Assembly (NCBI GenBank): GCA_029948255.1 | Contig: JALIZF010001490.1 | Location: 124,001-188,000, forward strand | Source: Telmatactis stephensoni | Lineage: Eukaryota > Cnidaria > Anthozoa > Actiniaria > Isophelliidae | Reading direction: 5' to 3' | Length of the DNA stretch: 64,000 nt | Notes under the pieces: generated by a model | Databases searched by the model: none | The model's input: the letters and a program-made list of their open reading frames with translations, nothing else | Told to the model about the DNA's origin: nothing | Made by a program: the position numbers and the translations under genes | Shown: positions 46,794-54,147 of the stretch, in pieces | Layout of the letters: the number at the start of each line of letters is the position of its first letter | Numbering within the stretch: the first letter of the stretch is position 1

Positions 46794-46920
46794 TGGTTAT
46801 AAAACGATCTAATTTGTTACGAAGAAATGTTCTTTTACATTCCTTCTTTGATCTACTGCTGGATACGTAATCATTACGAGGGACCTCTGTGGACCATTCA
46901 CGAAAGAATTCAATTTGAAG

Positions 46921-47442
46921 ATGATACCAAACATTTCTGTGGAAGACGACAAGTTGACCATAATAACAACCGATGAGGTCGAAGCCGTGGGACGAATCAA
47001 AGTACGTCTAGTCCTCACCTTCCTGTATGGCGATTTCTGCATAAGAAAAGTGTATAATCGATTTCACTGCGAAGGTTGTCAAAAAGGCTGGCCCAGTCAA
47101 AACGATCACGAGTGCTTACTACTTAGCGAGGAAGAAATCTTTGAAAAAGGCTATGACGATGTTAGAACTAGAATCAATCTCGATGTGCTTTACCAACTTT
47201 GTGAACGATTCACTAAACTGGCAGGCATACCCATGACAGCAGAATGGAAGACATTCCTCACAAAACTTACCAAAGTATCTGCGCGGACAATTTTTTACTT
47301 CTGGGAAAATATGATCCACATGTACGATCCTCAAGAACAGATCATAGTAGACTTTGTGCATATGATACGCAACACGATACAGAATGAGGGAGACTGGATC
47401 CCGGAGGTTTATCTCAAATTTGTAAAATTTATGCGAGAATAA
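46921..47442 (+). CDS. Conserved Polinton ORF with CxxC...HxC zinc-binding motif
   Basis: About 173 residues. FHCEGCQKGWPSQNDHECLL has the C-x2-C-x9-H-x-C spacing of a treble-clef or knuckle-like zinc site, and I recall similar RF.C.GC...SQ..H.CL proteins in invertebrate Polintons. The C-terminal half is helical and without a recognised fold. An AATAAA overlaps the stop (47,438). First gene inside the left TIR; a role in regulation or packaging is possible but unknown. Start placed at the second Met (MIPNIS); the first Met two codons upstream is equally possible. Confidence 0.65.
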   Translation: MIPNISVEDDKLTIITTDEVEAVGRIKVRLVLTFLYGDFCIRKVYNRFHCEGCQKGWPSQNDHECLLLSEEEIFEKGYDDVRTRINLDVLYQLCERFTKLAGIPMTAEWKTFLTKLTKVSARTIFYFWENMIHMYDPQEQIIVDFVHMIRNTIQNEGDWIPEVYLKFVKFMRE

Positions 47443-47612
47443 AAATAAAGACATTTATCATCATTCCTTAGTCTTGTGTTTGATGTCAAAGGGTTAAGAC
47501 ATGGGATGTTTCAGAACCCTTCCCAATTTTAAATTAGAAAACATTTTTCGTAAAGTAAGGTGCGTTCTAGCCTGTTGCGGGGGTAAAATACTTATAGAAA
47601 ACTCCCAACTCG

Positions 47613-48686
47613 ATGGAGAACGACAACCTCCTTCAAAACCTGCACTACCACCTCAATCAGGGAGGAAGTCTCGGAAGCGTGGATGCTCTTTATCGTGCTG
47701 CAAAAAAGAAGAATAAAAAGATTACCAAAAGAGAGGTTCGCGAGTGGTTGAAAGGTCAAAGAGTGTATTCCCTCCATCGACCGGTACAAAAGCGATTTCA
47801 GCGAAACCATGTCTATGCTAAATCTATAGATTCATTGTGGGAACTCGATCTGATAGACCTTCAGTCTCTTAAAAAGTACAATAATTACCGCTACATGGTG
47901 ACATGCATTGATGTCCTGTCTAAACATGGGTGGGCCATACCACTGAAAGATAAGACTGCCTCCACTTTTGTGGAAGCTTTCAAACAGATATTAAAAGAAT
48001 CCGGTCGGATCCCCCAGAAAATACATACAGACCGTGGTAGTGAGTTTGTCAACCACAAGTTCAAAACCTTTTTGAAGGAACAAGGGATAGGATTTTACCA
48101 CACGTTCAATGCCACAAAAGCCAGCATCATGGAACGGTTTAATCGAACGTTAAAACAGCACATGTACCGTTATTTCACCTGGAAAGGCACTCTGAGGTAT
48201 TTGGATGTGTTGCCCGAACTTCTCGAATCCTACAACCATTCTTATCACAGAAGTATACAGAGAAGTCCAAATTCCGTTACCAAAAACAATGAAAAAGACG
48301 TGTGGATGACTCTCTATGGAAACCAAGTTTTTAGAAAACCCTACAAGCTCAAAGTCGGTGATCAGGTTCGCATTTCCAAGGCAAAAGGATTGTTTGAGAA
48401 AGGATATCTTCCTAACTGGAGTGAAGAAATTTTCACTATACACAAACGACTTCCAAAAAATACTCCAGTCTACAAGGTAAAAGAATACGATGGAGAAGAA
48501 CTCGAAGGAACCTTTTACGAAGAGGAATTACAGCGGGTTCAAACCAATGGAGATGACGAAGTGTATAAAATTGAAAAAATCTTAAAAACACGAAAATGGG
48601 GAAAGAAAGTAGAATACTTTGTGAAATGGCTTGGCTATCCCGAAAAGTACAATAGTTGGGTAGCTAAAAGTGATATTGAAAAGTAA
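47613..48686 (+). CDS. Polinton integrase (RVE/DDE) with C-terminal chromodomain
   Basis: Retroviral-type integrase that inserts the element by strand transfer. The N-terminal helical region (1-60) is followed by the catalytic core with D79 (LWELDLIDLQ), D140 (IHTDRGSEF) and E174 (SIMERFNRT), the DDE triad. An SH3-like region (KLKVGDQVRISK) lies near 245-255. The last ~40 residues (YKIEKILKTRKWGKKVEYFV then KWLGYPEKYNSW) are a chromodomain, which would target histone-methylated chromatin. The frame is fully open at 357 aa, a normal length. AATAAA follows at 48,694. Confidence 0.95.
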   Translation: MENDNLLQNLHYHLNQGGSLGSVDALYRAAKKKNKKITKREVREWLKGQRVYSLHRPVQKRFQRNHVYAKSIDSLWELDLIDLQSLKKYNNYRYMVTCIDVLSKHGWAIPLKDKTASTFVEAFKQILKESGRIPQKIHTDRGSEFVNHKFKTFLKEQGIGFYHTFNATKASIMERFNRTLKQHMYRYFTWKGTLRYLDVLPELLESYNHSYHRSIQRSPNSVTKNNEKDVWMTLYGNQVFRKPYKLKVGDQVRISKAKGLFEKGYLPNWSEEIFTIHKRLPKNTPVYKVKEYDGEELEGTFYEEELQRVQTNGDDEVYKIEKILKTRKWGKKVEYFVKWLGYPEKYNSWVAKSDIEK

Positions 48687-48729
48687 TTATATTAATAAAG
48701 AAATGTTATAAAAAACAGTAGCTTGTTCA

Positions 48730-49506
48730 GTGTCTTTCATTTTCACTCAACCTTCCATGGAGTCGGGTCAATTCTACATGACGTTGCCCAGCAACGCCTC
48801 CATGAGTGTATTCCCCAACAACACCTTATCTGAATATAAAGTGAAACTCCCCAATCACATGGAACTACCAGGAAAATGGGAAGTGGGTTTGGCGTCCATC
48901 AATTATCCCCATACGTGGTTCAACTTACAAAAACCACAGGGACACTTCTGCATTTTCGGAGCAGATGGAGTACCCACGGTAGGACTGGTACCTGAAGGCT
49001 TTTACAAATCTGTATCTGAAATAATTCCTGCCATAAACAAAGAGATCACTGACAGTGGAGTAAAGGGCATGTCCCTCCAACTGGATCAAAGATCTCAGAA
49101 AGTGACCGCAGTACTAGGAGAATCACAAACGTTGACCTTTCGGAAGCACTTGGGGTACATGTTGGGATTTGGCAAGGAAATCTCCCTTACCAAGACGACC
49201 ACAGCTCCCTTTGTGAGTAATGTGAACATTGGACTCCAGTCCCTCTTCGTCTACCTGAACATTGTAGAAAGTCAAATTATTGGTGATGTTCGAGCTCCCC
49301 TACTACGAATTGTACCTGCTCAAGGTGAAGATGGAGAAATCATTACACTCAATTACGACAACCCACAATACATCCCTTTGTCCACGAGAGATTTTGAAGT
49401 GGTAGAAGTCCTTATAACCGATGACACGGGGGAAAAAGTACCATTTGAACGTGGCCATGTTGTGATAACATTGAATTTCAGGCTCCAACGACCCTCCTAT
49501 TTTTAA
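48730..49506 (+). CDS. Minor capsid protein (penton-like)
   Basis: About 250-258 residues. Opens (from the second Met, 48,757) MESGQFYMTLPSNASMSVFP and continues LSEYKVKLPNHMELPGKWEV, GLASINYPHTWFN. This N-terminal pattern typifies Polinton/adintovirus penton-like single jelly-roll proteins that occupy virion vertices. It sits 2 bp upstream of the next ORF in the capsid block. MESGQF is the more likely start because homologous proteins begin near SGQFY. Confidence 0.85.
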   Translation: MSFIFTQPSMESGQFYMTLPSNASMSVFPNNTLSEYKVKLPNHMELPGKWEVGLASINYPHTWFNLQKPQGHFCIFGADGVPTVGLVPEGFYKSVSEIIPAINKEITDSGVKGMSLQLDQRSQKVTAVLGESQTLTFRKHLGYMLGFGKEISLTKTTTAPFVSNVNIGLQSLFVYLNIVESQIIGDVRAPLLRIVPAQGEDGEIITLNYDNPQYIPLSTRDFEVVEVLITDDTGEKVPFERGHVVITLNFRLQRPSYF

Positions 49507-49508
49507 TA

Positions 49509-49961
49509 ATGGTACAAACAGGTGGTAGAATGATGGTATACCGTGGAGCACCATTTCAACAAGGATATGGAATCGGGTCCTTTTTCTCGTCACTCGCAAG
49601 AGCCATCCCCTTTTTACAACAGGGTATAAAAACTGTTGGTCGAGCTGCTCTCAACACGGGTATGAATATTGCCGGAGATGTTTTGGCGGGAAAAAAATTG
49701 AAAAACTCGGTGCAGTCTCAAATTCAACAGACAGCTAAAACTTTAAAAGAACAAGCATTGAACCATCTCACCTCACAGACGGGGAGTGGTGTCAAACGTT
49801 TAAAACGGAAGAAACCTCAGAAAAAGCTCAGTTCATCCCAAGCTAGCAAGGTGAAAAGACCTACTAAAATGGTCCCGAAAAAGAGAAAGCAAACACCAGC
49901 ATATCAAGGTCAAGTTAAAAAATCAAAAGTCACTCACCTCCAGGACATATTTGATAAATAA
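49509..49961 (+). CDS. Basic virion core / membrane-active-like protein
   Basis: 150 residues in two parts. The N-terminus (GYGIGSFFSSLARAIPFL) is a glycine-rich amphipathic helix like the pX/pVI-type peptides described in adenovirus-like elements. The C-terminus is strongly basic (KRLKRKKPQKK; KMVPKKRKQ), suited to DNA condensation. It lies between minor and major capsid genes, 2 bp after one and overlapping the other by one base (TAATG). Function is inferred from composition and position. Confidence 0.7.
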   Translation: MVQTGGRMMVYRGAPFQQGYGIGSFFSSLARAIPFLQQGIKTVGRAALNTGMNIAGDVLAGKKLKNSVQSQIQQTAKTLKEQALNHLTSQTGSGVKRLKRKKPQKKLSSSQASKVKRPTKMVPKKRKQTPAYQGQVKKSKVTHLQDIFDK

Positions 49962-51286
49962 TGGCATTCATCCATCCACACTCCACCCCATGTACCAAAA
50001 GCGAAGTAGACTTGTTCACAGTCCCAGCAACTCAAGTTGTGCTTGAGAAAGGATGTTGGATCGATCATCAACCCATCTCCACTTTATCTTCCCCTATTGA
50101 ATACCAGATTATAGGAACTGACAATTACTTGGACTTAGCCAAGACCATGTTGTTTGTTCGTTTGAAAGTTACCAAAGCAAATGGTGAGAACTTGGATAGC
50201 GACGAAAAAGTGGGTCCAATCAACCTGTTTCTACAAAGTCTCTTCAAGCAAGTTGATGTGTACCTCAATGGGGTTCTCATTACACAATCTACGGGTACTT
50301 ACAGTTATAAGAGTTATGTGGAAACCATTCTGAACTATGGCCCAGCAGCTAAGAACTCCCTACTCACCGGTCAGCTGTTTTACAAAGACACAGCAGGGTC
50401 TATGGACGAAACAGATCCCACGGCGGGCGGAGCCAATCAGGGACTTATATCACGCTATACGCACGTGGAAAAGAGCTACATAGTAGACATGTGGGGTCCT
50501 CTACACTGCGATATGCTGTACAGCGAACGTCTTTTGTTAAATCATGTCAACGTCACCATAAAATTGATCCCCAACACACCAGCTTTCGCTCTAATGTCAG
50601 AAACTGTTAACCCCAACTATAAGATATCCATCCAGAGTGCTGTGCTCAAAGTTCGTGCAGTGAAAGTTAGTCCCACTCTGCAACTCCATCACCTCAATCA
50701 GCTAAAAAAGGGGGTTACTGCTAAGTACCCTATACGTTGTGTAGAATGTAAGACCTATACCATCCCTACTGGAAATCCCTCTCTCAACAAAGGAGATCTG
50801 TTTAATGGAAGTATACCTAAAAGAATTATAGTGGGCATGGTTGACTCTGATGCTTTTAATGGAAGTTACACCAAGAACCCCTACCACTTCAAACTCTATG
50901 ATTCTAGTTCCCTGAAACTAACTGTAGATGGAGAAATGGTTCCTTTTCAAACAATTCATTTAAAGCTATCTCGAGCTAGTGAGACAAACTTCATGGAGGC
51001 CTATCAGACCTTGTTCTCAGGAACTGGAAGATTGTTTGCAGACTCTGGAATCGATATTGATCGTTCAGAGTACATAAGAGGGTACTCACTACTAGCATTT
51101 GATTTAACCCCCGACTTGTGCAGTACTTCTGATCATTTCAACCAGAAACAGAAAGGGAACATTTCTCTGGAAATACAGTTTACGCGTGGACTCCCCAACG
51201 CTATCAATCTTATTGTGTATGCTGAATTTGAATCCCTTGTGGAAATTGACTACTCCCGACACGTGACATCTGATTTCTCAATATGA
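49961..51286 (+). CDS. Major capsid protein (double jelly-roll, hexon-like)
   Basis: 441 residues, open throughout. It matches the invertebrate F54H12.2-like family, which is the Polinton/adintovirus major capsid protein: LFTVPATQVVLEKGCWIDHQ near the start, NYLDLAKTMLFVRLKVTK, VNLFLQSLFKQVDVYLNG-type strand, and the late segment EYIRGYSLLAFDLTPDL followed by GNISLEIQFTRGLPNAINL. Length fits the family. It overlaps the preceding stop by one base and its stop overlaps the protease start (ATGA). Confidence 0.9.
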   Translation: MAFIHPHSTPCTKSEVDLFTVPATQVVLEKGCWIDHQPISTLSSPIEYQIIGTDNYLDLAKTMLFVRLKVTKANGENLDSDEKVGPINLFLQSLFKQVDVYLNGVLITQSTGTYSYKSYVETILNYGPAAKNSLLTGQLFYKDTAGSMDETDPTAGGANQGLISRYTHVEKSYIVDMWGPLHCDMLYSERLLLNHVNVTIKLIPNTPAFALMSETVNPNYKISIQSAVLKVRAVKVSPTLQLHHLNQLKKGVTAKYPIRCVECKTYTIPTGNPSLNKGDLFNGSIPKRIIVGMVDSDAFNGSYTKNPYHFKLYDSSSLKLTVDGEMVPFQTIHLKLSRASETNFMEAYQTLFSGTGRLFADSGIDIDRSEYIRGYSLLAFDLTPDLCSTSDHFNQKQKGNISLEIQFTRGLPNAINLIVYAEFESLVEIDYSRHVTSDFSI

Positions 51287-51744
51287 ACACCCTACAACTG
51301 GAACAAGTCATGAAGAAAGACCCAATAGCACGTTTAAAATTTTGCGGAGTGTATGCTGAGAACAATCTCCCAAAAACACTGGATGTTTACCCCTGTGGTT
51401 TGATAGCCAATACAGACCCTAAAGGAAAACCAGGAAAACATTGGGTGGCGTTTTATTTTTCCTCGCCTCATGAAGGGGAATTTTTTGATAGTTATGGTTA
51501 TCCACCAAGTTTTTACAGTTCACATTATGTATCATTTTTAAATCATAATGCAAAAGAATGGAGTTTTAATCATAAAGAGCTTCAAAGTACCTGGAGTAGA
51601 GTGTGTGGACAATATTGTATATTTTATTTATTGCACTGCTCACGTGGTGTGAGCCTGAGTACCACTGTCAATGTATTTAGTTCGAATAAAGAATGCAATG
51701 ACTATGCAGTCAATCATTTTGTAATGCAGTTAATCAGACAATAA
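51283..51744 (+). CDS. Adenain-like cysteine protease
   Basis: 153 residues; matures virion proteins in adenoviruses and Polintons. Catalytic residues are all visible with adenain spacing: H53 (GKHWVAFYF), D69 (FFDSYG), Q101 (LQSTW) and C108 (RVCGQYC), with Q to C seven apart as in adenain. An AATAAA (51,740-51,745) lies at the stop. Directly follows the major capsid gene with a 4-bp overlap. Confidence 0.93.
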   Translation: MNTLQLEQVMKKDPIARLKFCGVYAENNLPKTLDVYPCGLIANTDPKGKPGKHWVAFYFSSPHEGEFFDSYGYPPSFYSSHYVSFLNHNAKEWSFNHKELQSTWSRVCGQYCIFYLLHCSRGVSLSTTVNVFSSNKECNDYAVNHFVMQLIRQ

Positions 51745-51764
51745 ACATTTAAAAAAACTTTATT
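51740..51764. terminator. Convergent poly(A) signals
   Basis: AATAAA on the plus strand (51,740-51,745, protease side) and TTTATT (51,759-51,764; AATAAA on the minus strand) serve the convergent transcripts that meet in a ~45-bp gap. Confidence 0.7.
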
Positions 51765-51788
51765 GAGTATTTGTTCTATGTTTACAAA

Positions 51789-52574
51789 TTAATAGGAAAT
51801 CCAGTCCAGTCCTCGTTTGGGAGGAATGTTCAATCTCCGCTTCTGTAAAGCAGGAGAAATGGGTCTTTTTCTGGGTCGAGTAGGGGGTGTGGGAACCATA
51901 GGTTCAGACAGTGGGGTAGTGGGTGGACGTCGGTCTCCTGTCTTATACAAGGACATAAATCGTCTTCGGTCTTCATTCCGTATAAAATCTTCGGGAGTGT
52001 TCAGTTGGGCCAAAGCTTTTGTAAAATCATCTCGTCCAGTCGGTGCAAACGTTTGGCGGGATCTCAAAACATCATTGACAAGATCGGTGATACTTGATCC
52101 TCGTATGGGTCTACCCCCCACGGAGACTACACCTTTATCATCCCAATGGATGGTGTCTGGGGATTTCTTCATCCACTGCAACAATCCCTCGGCTTGACTT
52201 TGAAACCGTTTGGGAACCGTTTTCAATATCTCGGAATCACCCACCGGTTGCGGTTGGGATTCCTGTGGATGGGATTCCTGTGACTGTTGTTGTTGAGTAC
52301 CCTGTGTTGAAGTTGTTACTGTAGTTGGTTGGACTTTCACCGTAGGAATGTAACTTTCTCTTTGCTCTTGTAAATTGAGAAATCGTTGAAACTGTTGTTC
52401 GTGATTTTTCAGTTTAATGTCATCCGGTAAGTTGGGATTAGCCAGAATCTGAGTCATTTGCTGGTTGAGGTTACTCATACTTTTCACTAGAGGAGAGGTC
52501 TGAAGGTCCGCTCTTTGTTGAATCAGATTCATAACCTCTTCAGGAACAAGAATCATTTTTCGATTGTACTTCAT
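51789..52574 (-). CDS. Polinton late-type protein of unknown function
   Basis: 261 residues: an N-terminal helical segment (MILVPEEVMNLIQQRADLQT), a Q/S/T-rich linker (TQGTQQQQSQESHPQ), a folded middle (GLLQWMKKSPDTIHWDDKGV) and a Pro/Arg-rich tail (TPPTRPRKRPISPALQKRR) ending WISY. I recognise the layout as recurring in invertebrate Polintons but no function. The start codon overlaps the stop of the upstream small ORF (ATGA), suggesting a shared message. It is open and probably a virion or core component. Confidence 0.6.
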   Translation of the reverse strand: MKYNRKMILVPEEVMNLIQQRADLQTSPLVKSMSNLNQQMTQILANPNLPDDIKLKNHEQQFQRFLNLQEQRESYIPTVKVQPTTVTTSTQGTQQQQSQESHPQESQPQPVGDSEILKTVPKRFQSQAEGLLQWMKKSPDTIHWDDKGVVSVGGRPIRGSSITDLVNDVLRSRQTFAPTGRDDFTKALAQLNTPEDFIRNEDRRRFMSLYKTGDRRPPTTPLSEPMVPTPPTRPRKRPISPALQKRRLNIPPKRGLDWISY

Positions 52575-52893
52575 TTTAGTAAGAAACTTCCCAAGGTAGA
52601 TAAAACAGGAGGAAGTAGTAGACTCAGGAGATTTCCTCCACGTTGATTCAGTTTCTCTTTCTTTTCCTTTAAAGACACTCTCTTATCAGCCAAGGCTCTT
52701 AATACACTTTTATATCATTTCAACTTCTTTTTCTGCTCTCCGTTAATACCCCTTGTAACACATTGAGTGAAATTTCGGCCAAACACTTGATCAAATCAAT
52801 GTGACACGTAGCTAAAATAGCTTTTCTTTGCTTGGGGGTTGAACATGCTAAGACTCGGAGGAGATCAGAGTTGTGCTTCATGCGCTGTGACAT
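52571..52893 (-). pseudogene. Conserved small Polinton ORF, frameshifted
   Basis: Starts MSQRMKHNSDLLRVLACSTP, then KQRKAILATC and LIKCLAEISLNVLQG. The match resumes in another frame with LRALADKRVSLKEKKEKL and ends in a hydrophobic NLLSLLLPPVLSTLGSFLLK tail. Interruptions are near 52,720-52,730. KHN..LL..L....P.QR.AIL followed by a C-terminal GG(N/F)L hydrophobic tail is a pattern I associate with Polinton late proteins. Confidence 0.65.
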
Positions 52894-53540
52894 GGTAAAA
52901 TGAATCACTCTGTGTTGTACAAGAGTTTATGTACGTTTTGTGTAGACTACTTGTTGCTCCTCTGGGAATATCGACGTTCTCAGCCACGTGGTCAGGTGTA
53001 GTAGGGTGGAGATCTAACAGCAAGTATCCATAAGGTTGTCTAGTTGCATCTTGATAAGCTTCATCACACGAGAAAACTTCACCAGGGAAAGCCTGTTTTG
53101 CTAATGTAGAGACCCCCAGGGAATCCCGAGGATTTTTGAAGGCTACGATGTAGTGGGTGTTAAGACTTATGGTTCTTGAAAACTTTCCTGGGTGGAAAAA
53201 GATTTTGCACAAGAGTCATGGTGTTGATATGGCGATGGTGTGAACCGGGGTGATTAACTCTTACCATGGCGTCGTTTTTTCATGCTCTCATTCATCAAAT
53301 ATCTACTCTTTCTTTAGGGGAAACTAGTAGACCTGGGGTCTGATCAAAAAGGCTGTACATATCCTGTGGAAATCCCTCAGCGAACTGGATGTTTGGAATT
53401 TCTTTTCCATAATGAGAAACCGAGGTTGAAATTCTCCATAGCAATAGACAATCTTTTGGATAGTTGGTCAAACATATCGTTGACACATCGTAACAACTTT
53501 TCAGTCCAACCTTGTCTTTCCACTAGAAGTTGCACATAAA
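52865..53540 (-). pseudogene. A32-like packaging ATPase, multiply broken
   Basis: FtsK/HerA-type genome-packaging ATPase. A Walker-A-like CATSSGKTRL lies at about 53,510-53,536. The core continues with IPNIQFAEGFPQDMYSLFDQ, TPGLLV, then LMNESMK, VRVNHPGSHHRHINTMTLVQ, and FFHPGKFSRTISLNTHYIVA, FKNPRDSLGVSTLAKQAFPG. These pieces lie in at least three frames with stops between, notably around 53,250-53,320 and 53,500. The Gly before Walker A is also lost. Because several lesions are clustered, real decay is more likely than one assembly error. Confidence 0.8.
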
Positions 53541-53774
53541 CTATAAGTGAAGTCGGACTTTTAAACGCACGTCCATACTGTTTGATGGTTGATCGGAAAC
53601 TAAATCCTCATTGAGTGTTGTAGTATTGATATAGTTAACGCGCGCCTGTTCTAACCAGGGTTTCCGTTGCTCAGAACTTAAACCATGAACGCTTGCTAAA
53701 TGGTTTGGTAATCTTAACAATTGCGTTTTGATACACCCAGGAATGGGACAATCTTTACGTTGTCGATGTACCAT
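53541..53774 (-). CDS. Small zinc-finger ORF
   Basis: From ATG at 53,774: CPIPGCIKTQLLRLPNHLAS then VH, a C-x4-C-x11-H-x4-H finger, followed by an acidic/hydrophilic tail (TTLNEDLVSDQPSN). About 77 residues. It lies between the ATPase remnant and the polymerase. DNA- or RNA-binding is inferred. Confidence 0.5.
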   Translation of the reverse strand: MVHRQRKDCPIPGCIKTQLLRLPNHLASVHGLSSEQRKPWLEQARVNYINTTTLNEDLVSDQPSNSMDVRLKVRLHL

Positions 53775-53869
53775 GGTAAATGATAGATGTGAAAAACTAC
53801 ACATTATTTATAGTCTGAAATTTACAGAAAATCAGAAAAAAATTCAAAAAGTTTTGTTTATTTTGATAT

Positions 53870-54050
53870 CACAGGATCGATGGGAGGGCCACCAGGGCCA
53901 CTATTATTACAGGTAGAAACCTAAAAGAGGGCCACTGGGGCCACTATGTGAGAGTTTTGAACCCAAAGGAGGGCCACCAGGGCCACCAGGGCCACTATGT
54001 GAATGTTTGAAAAGCTAAGAGAGGGGCACTAGGGGCACTGTTATGATGTT
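53870..54050. repeat. GGGCCACCAGGGCCACTAT short repeats
   Basis: Four degenerate units of AGAGGGCCAC-(C/T)(A/G)GGGCCACTAT spaced about 45 bp apart, between the zinc-finger ORF and the polymerase 3' end. Function unknown. Confidence 0.75.
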
Positions 54051-54147
54051 TTAGTACCTGAGAGAAAGGCATTTTCGAATCAAAGACATAAAACGTATAT
54101 TTGTTCTCAAAAGTGTTTTATTATCGCACTTCAAACTTAAATACATT

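Noticed and set aside
53870..54050. CRISPR-like array
   Set aside because: Only four degenerate units in an animal genome, with no spacers of constant type and no cas genes.
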